From the NCBI RefSeq assembly GCF_021378075.1, contig NZ_JAJUOS010000011.1:62001-126000 (forward strand): a DNA stretch of 64,000 nt, written 5' to 3'. The translations under genes and the position numbers were made by a program. Within the stretch, counting starts at the first letter, position 1. The number at the start of each line of letters is the position of its first letter. The notes under the pieces are model-generated. The model had not been told where the DNA came from and did no database searches. It was given only the letters and a program-made list of their open reading frames with translations. Below, piece by piece: positions 20,695-28,883 of this stretch. The stretch is from Rhodobacter flavimaris (GTDB lineage: Bacteria > Pseudomonadota > Alphaproteobacteria > Rhodobacterales > Rhodobacteraceae).

Positions 20695-21759
20695 TCAGAC
20701 CGCGCCTGCCTCGATCAGCTTGCGCGCGATCCCGGCGTAAGCCTCCGACGCCGCGCCCTCGCCCGTCGCGACGGGCTGGCCGGCATCCCCGGCAAGGCGC
20801 ACTTCGAGATCAAGCGGCAGCTCGCCCAAGTAGGGCAGCCCCAGACGCTCGGCCTCGGCAGGGACACCGCCATGGCCGAACAGATGCGCCTCATGGCCGC
20901 AATTGGGGCAGACATAGGTCGACATGTTCTCGATCAGGCCGATGACCGGCGTGCCGAGGCGGCGGAACATATCCAGCGCCTTCTTGGCATCCAGCAGCGC
21001 CACGTCCTGCGGGGTCGAGACAACGATCGCCCCGTCAAGCCGCGTCTTCTGGCACAGCGTCAGCTGGATATCGCCCGTGCCCGGCGGCAGGTCGATGATC
21101 AGCACATCAAGCGGGCCGTAGTGATCCCAGGCCACCTGCCCCAGCATCTGCTGCAACGCGCCCATCAGCATCGGGCCGCGCCAGATCACGGCCTCGTCCT
21201 CTTTCAGCATCAGTCCGATCGACATGACCACGACCCCGTGGGCCTGAAGCGGCAGGATCGTCTTGCCATCGGGCGAGGCCGGACGCTTGTTCACCCCCAT
21301 CATCCGCGGTTGGCTTGGCCCGTAAATATCGGCGTCCAGAAGGCCCACGCGCTTGCCCGCGCGCGCAAGCGCGACCGCGAGGTTCGACGAGACGGTCGAT
21401 TTGCCAACCCCGCCCTTGCCCGAGCCGACGGCGATGACATGGCGCACCCCCTCGACGGCCTGCGGTCCGGCCTGCGGCGTCGGATGCTGACCGATCTTGG
21501 GGCCCGCGCCCATCCCCTTTGCGGGACCGGAGGGAACCACGACCGTGACACTCTCGACCCCCTCAAGCGATCGCACGGCGGCCTCGATCACGGGCTTTGC
21601 GGCGGCAAGCTCGGCCTCGGACGCGCCCTCGAGAACGAAGCGGACGATTCCCCCCTGCACCGCAAGCGCACGCACCAGATCGCGCGACACCGGGTCGCCA
21701 CCAGAGGGCATTGCCACACCTCGAAGCGCTTTGAGGACCGATTCCTTGCTCAGGGACAT
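20695..21759 (-). CDS. mrp: Mrp/ApbC iron-sulfur cluster carrier ATPase
   Basis: Mrp-family P-loop ATPases carry Fe-S clusters to apoproteins. The 354-residue product has an N-terminal DUF59/MIP18-like domain (about 1-80), the deviant Walker A motif GSGKGGVGKSTVSSNLAVAL, DVLIIDLPPGTGD, and a C-terminal CPNCG that matches the CxxC cluster-binding site. I chose the ATG at 21759, which has an AGGAGA ribosome site; the upstream open frame is AT-rich promoter DNA. It is monocistronic, with its own terminator. Confidence 0.93.
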   Translation of the reverse strand: MSLSKESVLKALRGVAMPSGGDPVSRDLVRALAVQGGIVRFVLEGASEAELAAAKPVIEAAVRSLEGVESVTVVVPSGPAKGMGAGPKIGQHPTPQAGPQAVEGVRHVIAVGSGKGGVGKSTVSSNLAVALARAGKRVGLLDADIYGPSQPRMMGVNKRPASPDGKTILPLQAHGVVVMSIGLMLKEDEAVIWRGPMLMGALQQMLGQVAWDHYGPLDVLIIDLPPGTGDIQLTLCQKTRLDGAIVVSTPQDVALLDAKKALDMFRRLGTPVIGLIENMSTYVCPNCGHEAHLFGHGGVPAEAERLGLPYLGELPLDLEVRLAGDAGQPVATGEGAASEAYAGIARKLIEAGAV

Positions 21760-21898
21760 AATTTTCTCCTGTCGATTTCGCGGGGACTGTGGCGTTTTTG
21801 CCGCGCGCCGCAAGGGGGTGCGGTAATTAATGCAAACAAAATGCGCAATTTGACGCAGGGTGAAGCGAAGATTTGTCGGAAAATAGAGCAATAAGGGT

Positions 21899-21972
21899 CA
21901 TGCATTTTCTGCATGGCAGCATTGATCCCGCCAGCCATTGTGCACCTGCAGCATTAGCGCCATCTTGATCCC
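21899..21972 (+). promoter_or_regulatory. Repeat-rich region upstream of the DUF1127/small-RNA unit
   Basis: Three patterns are visible: a dyad CATGCA-TTTTC-TGCATG (21899-21915), two copies of GCAGCATT (21916-21923 and 21948-21955, 32 bp apart) and two copies of TTGATCCC (21922-21929 and 21965-21972, 43 bp apart). TGATCC resembles the -35 box of the Rhodobacter stress sigma factor RpoE, but I found no matching -10. The orthologous unit in R. sphaeroides is RpoH-dependent; a clear RpoH promoter is not evident. Confidence 0.3.
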
Positions 21973-22019
21973 AACAGCGGCACAGGACCGCAGAACGATA
22001 TCTAGAAGGTTAGCAGAAG

Positions 22020-22223
22020 ATGGCACTGGCACAGGACATTCGGATCATGGAAACGGGCGTGGCTCGCCTGTTCTCTGGGCTCTCCGAGGCTCTTGCACGC
22101 CGCAAGGTTTATCGCCAGACCCTGCGCGAACTCAAAGGCCTTTCGAGCCGCGAGCTGGACGATCTGGGCATTCATCGCTCCATGATCACCCGCATCGCGA
22201 TGGAAGCGGCCTACGGCAAGTAA
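22020..22223 (+). CDS. DUF1127 small protein, CcaF1-like
   Basis: The 67-residue basic product carries the DUF1127 signature in its second half (YRQTLRELKGLSSRELDDLG followed by IHRSMITRIA). In Rhodobacter sphaeroides the DUF1127 protein encoded just upstream of the CcsR small RNAs (RSP_6037, CcaF1) is an RNA-binding protein that helps small-RNA maturation. Here the stop codon lies only 10 bases before the first of ten CCTCCTCCC-loop hairpins, so protein and RNAs are surely one transcript. A weak AGAAGG ribosome site precedes the ATG. Confidence 0.88.
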   Translation: MALAQDIRIMETGVARLFSGLSEALARRKVYRQTLRELKGLSSRELDDLGIHRSMITRIAMEAAYGK

Positions 22224-22233
22224 CACGTTTCCA

Positions 22234-22297
22234 GAGGCCCCTCCTCCTCCCTGGGCCTCGGAACTTGGCGGCACCCACTCCTCCCTCGGGTGCCGCC
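22234..22297 (+). ncRNA. CcsR-like small RNA unit 1 (stem-loops 1 and 2)
   Basis: Stem-loop 1 pairs GAGGCCC (22234-22240) with GGGCCTC (22253-22259) around a 12-base loop containing CCTCCTCCC. Stem-loop 2 pairs GGCGGCACCC (22267-22276) with GGGTGCCGCC (22288-22297), with the variant loop ACTCCTCCC. The loop core is the anti-Shine-Dalgarno sequence. The following spacer contains GAAATAC (22299-22305) and 39 further bases before unit 2. Confidence 0.8.
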
Positions 22298-22343
22298 TGA
22301 AATACCGGCCACAGACCAGACGGTCATGCCGGACGCCGATGCG

Positions 22344-22413
22344 AAGGCCCGTCCTCCTCCCTGGGCCTTTGTAGAGAAGACGGCGGCCCCCTCCTCCTCC
22401 CTGGGGCCGCCGT
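22344..22413 (+). ncRNA. CcsR-like small RNA unit 2 (stem-loops 3 and 4)
   Basis: Stem-loop 3 pairs AAGGCCC (22344-22350) with GGGCCTT (22363-22369). Stem-loop 4 pairs ACGGCGGCCCC (22380-22390) with its exact complement (22403-22413). Both have 12-base loops holding CCTCCTCCC. The spacer after it contains GAAATAC at 22430-22436. Confidence 0.8.
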
Positions 22414-22460
22414 ACTTTCTCAGCGGCACGAAATACGCCCTGCGGGGCAGAGACACGAAA

Positions 22461-22524
22461 GGCCCTTCCTCCTCCCTGGGCCGATCGTTTGGGCGGCGCC
22501 CCTCCTCCTCCCTGGGGCGCCGCC
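22461..22524 (+). ncRNA. CcsR-like small RNA unit 3 (stem-loops 5 and 6)
   Basis: Stem-loop 5 is the weakest, GGCCC (22461-22465) with GGGCC (22478-22482). Stem-loop 6 is strong, GGCGGCGCCCC (22492-22502) with its exact complement (22514-22524). Both loops carry CCTCCTCCC. GAATAC follows at 22529-22534. Confidence 0.78.
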
Positions 22525-22533
22525 ACAAGAATA

Positions 22534-22600
22534 CCGGGTCCTTCCTCCTCCTTGGACCCGGGTGCGGCGCCGCCCTCTTCCTCCTCCCTGAGGGTGCGCC
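22534..22600 (+). ncRNA. CcsR-like small RNA unit 4 (stem-loops 7 and 8)
   Basis: Stem-loop 7 pairs CCGGGTCC (22534-22541) with GGACCCGG (22554-22561) and has the variant loop core CCTCCTCCT. Stem-loop 8 pairs GGCGC and, after one bulged base, GCCCTC with GAGGGTGCGCC (22590-22600) through one G-T pair; its loop has CCTCCTCCC. GAATAC follows at 22602-22607. Confidence 0.78.
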
Positions 22601-22609
22601 TGAATACCG

Positions 22610-22690
22610 ACGGCCCGTCCTCCTCCCTGGGCTGTTCGGAAAGTAGACGGCGGGCCCCTCCTCCTCCCTGGGCCCGCCGTTTTTCTTTTG
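22610..22690 (+). ncRNA. CcsR-like small RNA unit 5 (stem-loops 9 and 10)
   Basis: Stem-loop 9 pairs ACGGCCC (22610-22616) with GGGCTGT (22629-22635), including one G-T pair. Stem-loop 10 pairs ACGGCGGGCCC (22647-22657) with its exact complement (22670-22680). Both loops contain CCTCCTCCC. The second hairpin runs straight into TTTTCTTTT and ends the transcript. Confidence 0.8.
22647..22690 (+). terminator. Rho-independent terminator of the DUF1127/small-RNA operon
   Basis: An 11-bp perfect GC-rich stem is followed by TTTTTCTTTT on the plus strand. The terminator loop is itself one of the CCTCCTCCC loops, so terminator and last small-RNA hairpin are the same element. The remaining 50 bp up to rlmJ show nothing else beyond a GGGGG ribosome site. 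Confidence 0.85.
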
Positions 22691-22740
22691 CGGCTTGCCT
22701 GTCGCGAGCCCGCGGGGCATCAGGGGGCAAAGGGGGTGCC

Positions 22741-23538
22741 ATGCTTTCCTATCAACACAGCTACCACGCCGGGAATCTGGCCGACGTCCACAAGCACGCA
22801 CTGATGGCGGCAATGCTTGATTACATGAAGCGCAAGGACAAACCGCTAAGCTACCTTGAGACGCATTCCGGCCGCGGGCTTTACGCGCTCGACGCGGCCG
22901 AGGCCGTCAAGACCGGCGAGGCCGCGCAGGGCATCGAGCGGATCGCGCGTCTGAACTGGTTCGCCCCCGATCACCCCTATGCCCGCGCCCTCGCGGCGGT
23001 CCGCGCCGCGCATGGTGCGCGCGCCTATCCCGGGTCGCCCCTGCTGGCCGCCACCCTGCTGCGCCCGATCGACTCGATCCAGCTGTGCGAGCTGCACCCG
23101 CAGGAATTCGCGGCCCTGCGCAGCGCGATGGAGCCCCATGGCGGCGTCTTTCACCAGAAGGACGGGCTGCAAATGGCGCTAGCACTGGCCCCGCCCACCC
23201 CGCGCCGCGGTGTCATGCTGATCGACCCCTCCTGGGAGGTAAAATCCGACTACGAGGCGATCCCCAGGCTGATCGGCCAGGTCGCGCGCAAATGGAACGT
23301 GGGTGTCATCGCGCTCTGGTATCCGATCCTGGCCCCGAGCGTCGCGGCAAGCGAGGCACAGCGCGCCATGGTGCGCAACCTGCGCGCCAGCCACCCCGAG
23401 GCGCTGATCTCCGAGGTTCGCTTTCCGCCCGCGCGCGAAGGCCACGGCATGATCGGTTCGGGTATGTTCGTGCTGAACCCGCCCTGGGGGCTGGCAGATG
23501 AAGCACAACGGCTCGGCCGTCTCTTCGCGAAACTCTGA
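22741..23538 (+). CDS. rlmJ: 23S rRNA (adenine(2030)-N(6))-methyltransferase
   Basis: RlmJ methylates A2030 of 23S rRNA. The 265-residue product starts MLSYQHSYHAGNLADVHKHA, the family's characteristic N-terminus, and has YLETHSGRGLYALD as SAM-binding region and LIDPSWEVKSDY at the catalytic site, where many homologues have DPPYE. The ATG at 22741 is preferred because upstream sequence in the same frame is the small-RNA array. It converges with uvrD, with only 6 bp between the stops. Confidence 0.92.
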   Translation: MLSYQHSYHAGNLADVHKHALMAAMLDYMKRKDKPLSYLETHSGRGLYALDAAEAVKTGEAAQGIERIARLNWFAPDHPYARALAAVRAAHGARAYPGSPLLAATLLRPIDSIQLCELHPQEFAALRSAMEPHGGVFHQKDGLQMALALAPPTPRRGVMLIDPSWEVKSDYEAIPRLIGQVARKWNVGVIALWYPILAPSVAASEAQRAMVRNLRASHPEALISEVRFPPAREGHGMIGSGMFVLNPPWGLADEAQRLGRLFAKL

Positions 23539-23544
23539 ACGCGC

Positions 23545-26259
23545 TCAGAACGGCACGTCGCCCGCCTCGTCTGCGGGCACCACGAACGAGGCCAGCAGCT
23601 TCTTGGTGTCGGCCTTGTCGAAGGCCACGACGATCTTGTCGCCCTCGGAGCCGAGCACCTCGCCATAGCCGAACTTCTTGTGAAAAACGCGCTCGCCAAT
23701 CTCGAAGGCGACCGTCTCGGCGTCGATGATCATCGCCCCACGCCGCTGCGGTTGCGAGCTGACGCCCCGCGACTGCATCCGCTGCCAGCCCGGCGAGGCA
23801 TAGACATCGGCCCGGCTCGCCCGTTCCTCGATGCCGCCGCGGCCATAGGCGCTGGCCGCGCCAAACCCGCCCCCGGCCATGCCCGAGGGAAGCACCTCCA
23901 CATGCGCCGCCGGAAGCTCGTCAATGAAGCGCGACGGCAACTGGCTTTGCCACTGGCCATAGACGCGGCGATTCCCGGCAAACGAGATTGTGCACAACTC
24001 CTCGGCCCGGGTGATGCCGACATAGGCCAGCCGCCGCTCCTCCTCGAGCCCCTTCCGCGGCGCTTCATCCATCGAGCGCTGGCTGGGGAACAGCCCATCC
24101 TCCCAACCCGGCAGGAAGACGACCGGAAACTCCAACCCCTTCGCCGCGTGCAGCGTCATGATGGTAACCTTCTGGTCCCCCTCGTCGCGGTCATTATCCA
24201 TGATCAGCGCGACATGCTCGAGGAACCCTTGGAGATTTTCGAACTGCTCCAGGGCCTTGAAGAGTTCCTTGAGGTTTTCGAGCCTCCCCGGCGCCTCGGG
24301 GGTCTTGTCGTTGAGCCACATCTGGACATAGCCGCTGTCTTCGAGGATCTGCTCGACCAGCCGGATGTGCGAGTGATCATTCGCGGGCGGAACCGCGTCC
24401 GCCTCCAGCTCGATCAGCGCGTCGTCGTCCTCTGCGGGGCTCGTGGCCGTAGCGGGTGAAGCCCCGCGCACCGCCTCATGCCAGCGCGCGATATTCTCGA
24501 CAAAGAGCCGCAACTGCCCGGCGGCCTTGCCACTCATCTCGCCCGATTGCAGCACCAGCCGCGCCCCGTCGAACAGGCTCAGCCCGTTTTCGCGCGCGGC
24601 CCGCTGGATCGTGTTCTGCGCTTTGTCGCCAAGGCCGCGCTTGGGCGTGTTCACCACGCGCTCAAACGCCAGATCGTCATCGGGGCTGACCGCCAGCCGG
24701 AAATAGGCCATCGCATCGCGAATCTCGAGCCGCTCGTAAAAGCGCGGCCCGCCGACAACCCGATACGGCAAACCGATCGTCAGAAAGCGATCCTCGAAGG
24801 CGCGCATCTGGTGCGAGGCACGCACGAGGATGGCCATTTCATTGAAGTTGAACCGATCCAGCGGACTGTCCCAGACCGATTTATACTTGCTCAGGTAGCT
24901 GGCGTTCGCTTCTTTTTGCAGTAGCCAAGTAATGAGGTTTCTGACCTTCTCGTCATTATAGGCACGGCCACTGACGAAAGCCCACCTAGCCAAATCTCGC
25001 CGCGTCGTCCATCGGATCCCATGCTCAGCAAAGCGCCGCAGTTCGGCGTCCAATCTAATCGAGCGAAGGTTTAGCCGTTCCCGCGCCTCCCGAGCCCGTC
25101 CACTCTTAAGATCTTCAATCTTTTCGCCAATCCGGCGCGCCTCTTCCTCGCCATCCCAATGGCTGGCAAGCTGCACTCTCTCGCCCTCTTTCGCATCGGT
25201 CTTAAGCGTCTTGCCAAGACGCTCCTGATTTCTCGCGATCAGCTGCGTGGCCACCGCCAAGATATGCGGCGTTGAGCGATAATTCTGTTCCAGCCGGATC
25301 ACCGCCGCGCCGGGGAAATCCTTTTCGAACCGCAGGATATTGCCCACCTCGGCACCACGCCAGCCGTAGATCGACTGGTCGTCATCGCCCACGCAACAGA
25401 TGTTGCGATGCCCCTGCGCCAAGAGCCGCAACCACAGATACTGCGCAACGTTCGTGTCCTGATACTCATCCACCAGGATATACTTAAACCGACGCTGATA
25501 CTGCTCGAGCACGTCCTTATGCGTCTGGAAGATCGAGACCATGTGCAGCAGCAGATCGCCGAAATCGACGGCGTTGAGCGTGCGCAGCCGCTCCTGATAG
25601 GCCGCATAAAGCTCGGACCCGCGATTGTTGAACGCCGCGGTTTCAGCGCCCTTCACCCGGTCGGGCGTCAGCGCGCGGTTCTTCCAACCGTCGATGATCC
25701 CGGCCAATTGCCGCGCCGGCCAGCGCTTCTCATCCATATTCGCGGCGACGATCAACTGCTTGAGCAGCCGGATCTGATCGTCCGTATCGAGAATGGTAAA
25801 GTTCGGCTTCAGCCCCACCAACTCGGCATGACGCCGCAAGAGCTTGACGCAAACCGAGTGGAAGGTGCCAAGCCACGGCAACTCAATGACTAAGCGATCC
25901 GATCGCTCAGCGTGCACTTCACCTTTCTTATCAGAATACGGCGGATTGCGAAGCCGATCCGACATTTCGCGCGCCGCCTTGTTGGTGAACGTCACCGCGA
26001 GAATCTCGTTCGGACGCGCACGACCGGTTCGAACAAGATGCGTAGCCCGCGCCATCAGCGTCGAGGTCTTCCCCGTGCCCGCCCCCGCCAGGATCAACAC
26101 CGGGCCATCCAGAGTCACCGCAGCCTCACGCTGAGCGGGGTTCAACCCGTTCAGATATCCCTGCTCGGCATCAGGCACGCTCCCCCGCATCGCGCCCATG
26201 GCGCGCTGCGACAGGCTCAACGCCCCCTCGAATGCATCATCTTCGTCAAAACCGCTCAT
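23545..26259 (-). CDS. uvrD: ATP-dependent DNA helicase UvrD/PcrA
   Basis: This SF1 3'-5' helicase acts in nucleotide-excision and mismatch repair. The 904-residue product has Walker A (LAGAGTGKTSTLMARATHLV), WLGTFHSVC, VDEYQDTN, DDDQSIYGWRGA, LEQNYRS and TLHAAKGLEFPVVFLPGWED. It is longer than usual: a roughly 85-residue Arg/Lys-rich segment at about 385-470 sits between the LASHWDGEEEARRIGEKI and NEMAILVRASHQMR segments, and a smaller one (NPPYSDKKGEVHAERSDRL) lies near residue 110. The DNA of both is markedly AT-richer; 24901-24960 is 43% GC by hand count. All helicase motifs remain intact. Confidence 0.93.
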   Translation of the reverse strand: MSGFDEDDAFEGALSLSQRAMGAMRGSVPDAEQGYLNGLNPAQREAAVTLDGPVLILAGAGTGKTSTLMARATHLVRTGRARPNEILAVTFTNKAAREMSDRLRNPPYSDKKGEVHAERSDRLVIELPWLGTFHSVCVKLLRRHAELVGLKPNFTILDTDDQIRLLKQLIVAANMDEKRWPARQLAGIIDGWKNRALTPDRVKGAETAAFNNRGSELYAAYQERLRTLNAVDFGDLLLHMVSIFQTHKDVLEQYQRRFKYILVDEYQDTNVAQYLWLRLLAQGHRNICCVGDDDQSIYGWRGAEVGNILRFEKDFPGAAVIRLEQNYRSTPHILAVATQLIARNQERLGKTLKTDAKEGERVQLASHWDGEEEARRIGEKIEDLKSGRAREARERLNLRSIRLDAELRRFAEHGIRWTTRRDLARWAFVSGRAYNDEKVRNLITWLLQKEANASYLSKYKSVWDSPLDRFNFNEMAILVRASHQMRAFEDRFLTIGLPYRVVGGPRFYERLEIRDAMAYFRLAVSPDDDLAFERVVNTPKRGLGDKAQNTIQRAARENGLSLFDGARLVLQSGEMSGKAAGQLRLFVENIARWHEAVRGASPATATSPAEDDDALIELEADAVPPANDHSHIRLVEQILEDSGYVQMWLNDKTPEAPGRLENLKELFKALEQFENLQGFLEHVALIMDNDRDEGDQKVTIMTLHAAKGLEFPVVFLPGWEDGLFPSQRSMDEAPRKGLEEERRLAYVGITRAEELCTISFAGNRRVYGQWQSQLPSRFIDELPAAHVEVLPSGMAGGGFGAASAYGRGGIEERASRADVYASPGWQRMQSRGVSSQPQRRGAMIIDAETVAFEIGERVFHKKFGYGEVLGSEGDKIVVAFDKADTKKLLASFVVPADEAGDVPF

Positions 26260-26324
26260 GGCGCCAATCTAGCTGCCTCTGCGCGGAAGGCCAAGAGAAG
26301 TTCACGCAATGTTCGCATCTTCTT

Positions 26325-26383
26325 CTTGGCAAAAATACCTCGGGGGTGAGGGCCGCAGGCCCGAGGGGGCAGCGCCCCCTCCC

Positions 26384-26385
<2 letters not shown>
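26325..26385 (-). repeat. GC-rich intergenic element, copy B
   Basis: On the minus strand the order is a hairpin AGGGGGC-GCT-GCCCCCT (26364-26380), a second small hairpin GGGCC-TGC-GGCCC (26350-26362), then CACCCCCGAGGTATTTTTGC and a purine-rich tail. This is the same architecture as copy A, with an inserted GGCC hairpin. It lies directly downstream of folE2 and upstream of uvrD; its first bases abut the folE2 stop. Confidence 0.65.
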
Positions 26386-27478
<1,093 letters not shown>

Positions 27479-27583
27479 TGGGTCCCCTTGCGGACTTGTC
27501 CCGGACGACCCCCGGGCACTGATGCATATGGGGGTAATACGGGAAAAGTCCAAAACAAGTTGCGCGCGGACGACACAAAAAGA

Positions 27584-28762
27584 TCAGGCTGCGTCCAATG
27601 CCTGCAACACATCGGCCACCAGATCCGAGCCATCCTCGATTCCCATCGAGATCCGCACCATGCCCGGCGTGATATTGATCAGCGCGCGCTCTTCCTCGGA
27701 CAGGTTCTTGTGCGTGGTCGTGGCCGGATGGGTCGCGATCGACTTGGCATCGCCGAGGTTGTTCGAGATCGAGATGATCTTGAGCGCATTGAGGAAGCGG
27801 AACGCCGCCGCCTTGCCGCCCTTGAGATCAACGCAGACCATCGTCCCGCCCGAGCCCATCTGCTCCATCGCAAGCGCGTGCTGCGGGTGATCGACCAGCC
27901 CCGGATAGATCGCGCGGGCAAGTTTTTCATGCCCCGCGGCCGCCGAGGCCACCATCGCCGCATTCGCCGCCTGCGCGCGCACGCGCAGATCGAGCGTCTG
28001 CATCCCCGACAGCATAATCCAGGCGTGGAACGGGCTCATCGCACCGCCGGTATGCTTGACATAGGTTTCCAGTGGTCCGCGGATATATTCCTTCGTGCCG
28101 CAGACCACGCCGCCAAGCGCGCGCCCGCCGCCGTCGATATGCTTGGTCGTCGAATAGGCGACGATGTCCGCGCCCAGTTCGACCGCATTAGAGAAGATCG
28201 GCGAAGAGAAGACATTGTCCACCACCACGACCGCGCCATTGGCATGGGCAATCTCGGACACGCCCTTGATGTCGATGACCTCAAGACCGGGGTTCGAGAC
28301 GCTCTCGAAGAAGCAGACCTTGGTCGCTGGGGTCATCGCGGCGCGCCACTCGTCAAGCTTGGTGCCATCGACCAGCGTCACACCGACGCCAAAGCCTTGC
28401 AGCACCTTGAGCACATGCAGGCACGAGCCGAACATCTGCCGCGCGGCTACGATATGATCGCCCGTCTTGACCAGGCAGGTCAGCGCGCCGTTGATCGCGG
28501 CCATGCCGCTGGCGCAGGCGAAGGCATCCTCGGTGCCCTCGATCGCGGCGATGCGGTCTTCGAACATGCGGGTGGTCGGGTTACCGTAGCGCGCATAGAT
28601 GAATTCGTCGTCGCCCGACGACAGAAAGCGCGCCTCGGCCGCCTCGGCCGACGGATAGACGAACCCCTGCGTCAGAAACAGCGCCTCGGCCATCTCGCCA
28701 TACTGGCTACGACGGATGCCTTCATGGACGAGTTTCGTGCGGGTTTTCCAATCCTTCGACAT
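27584..28762 (-). CDS. metZ: O-succinylhomoserine sulfhydrylase
   Basis: MetZ is a PLP enzyme of the Cys/Met gamma family that uses sulfide to turn O-succinylhomoserine into homocysteine. The 392-residue product has YARYGNPTTRMFEDRIAAIE, ACASGMAAINGAL and the PLP-lysine motif YSTTKHIDGGGRALGG. MetZ is preferred over cystathionine enzymes on overall recall of Rhodobacterales sequences; substrate is not certain. The leader has a small CAGGGTTCCCTG palindrome (28790-28801), but no recognisable SAM riboswitch. Confidence 0.85.
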   Translation of the reverse strand: MSKDWKTRTKLVHEGIRRSQYGEMAEALFLTQGFVYPSAEAAEARFLSSGDDEFIYARYGNPTTRMFEDRIAAIEGTEDAFACASGMAAINGALTCLVKTGDHIVAARQMFGSCLHVLKVLQGFGVGVTLVDGTKLDEWRAAMTPATKVCFFESVSNPGLEVIDIKGVSEIAHANGAVVVVDNVFSSPIFSNAVELGADIVAYSTTKHIDGGGRALGGVVCGTKEYIRGPLETYVKHTGGAMSPFHAWIMLSGMQTLDLRVRAQAANAAMVASAAAGHEKLARAIYPGLVDHPQHALAMEQMGSGGTMVCVDLKGGKAAAFRFLNALKIISISNNLGDAKSIATHPATTTHKNLSEEERALINITPGMVRISMGIEDGSDLVADVLQALDAA

Positions 28763-28883
28763 GGAGCGGCCTTTCGTTTCAGGGTTCCCTGCCCTAACGC
28801 CGCGCCGCGCCTGCGTCAACCTGCCACGCCATGCGCCAGACGGGTTTCGGCCTTGTATTCAAGGGGCTGAATGCGGGAGCGCC

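Noticed and set aside
22234-22690. Repeated CCTCCTCCC words at first look like a CRISPR or tandem-repeat array.
   Set aside because: The conserved words are short loops inside hairpins whose stems differ each time; there is no constant repeat of 25-40 bases or equal spacers, and no cas genes.
28763-28883. Possible SAM riboswitch in the metZ leader.
   Set aside because: Only a small CAGGGTTCCCTG palindrome is visible; none of the conserved cores of SAM-I, SAM-II or SAM/SAH aptamers could be matched by eye.
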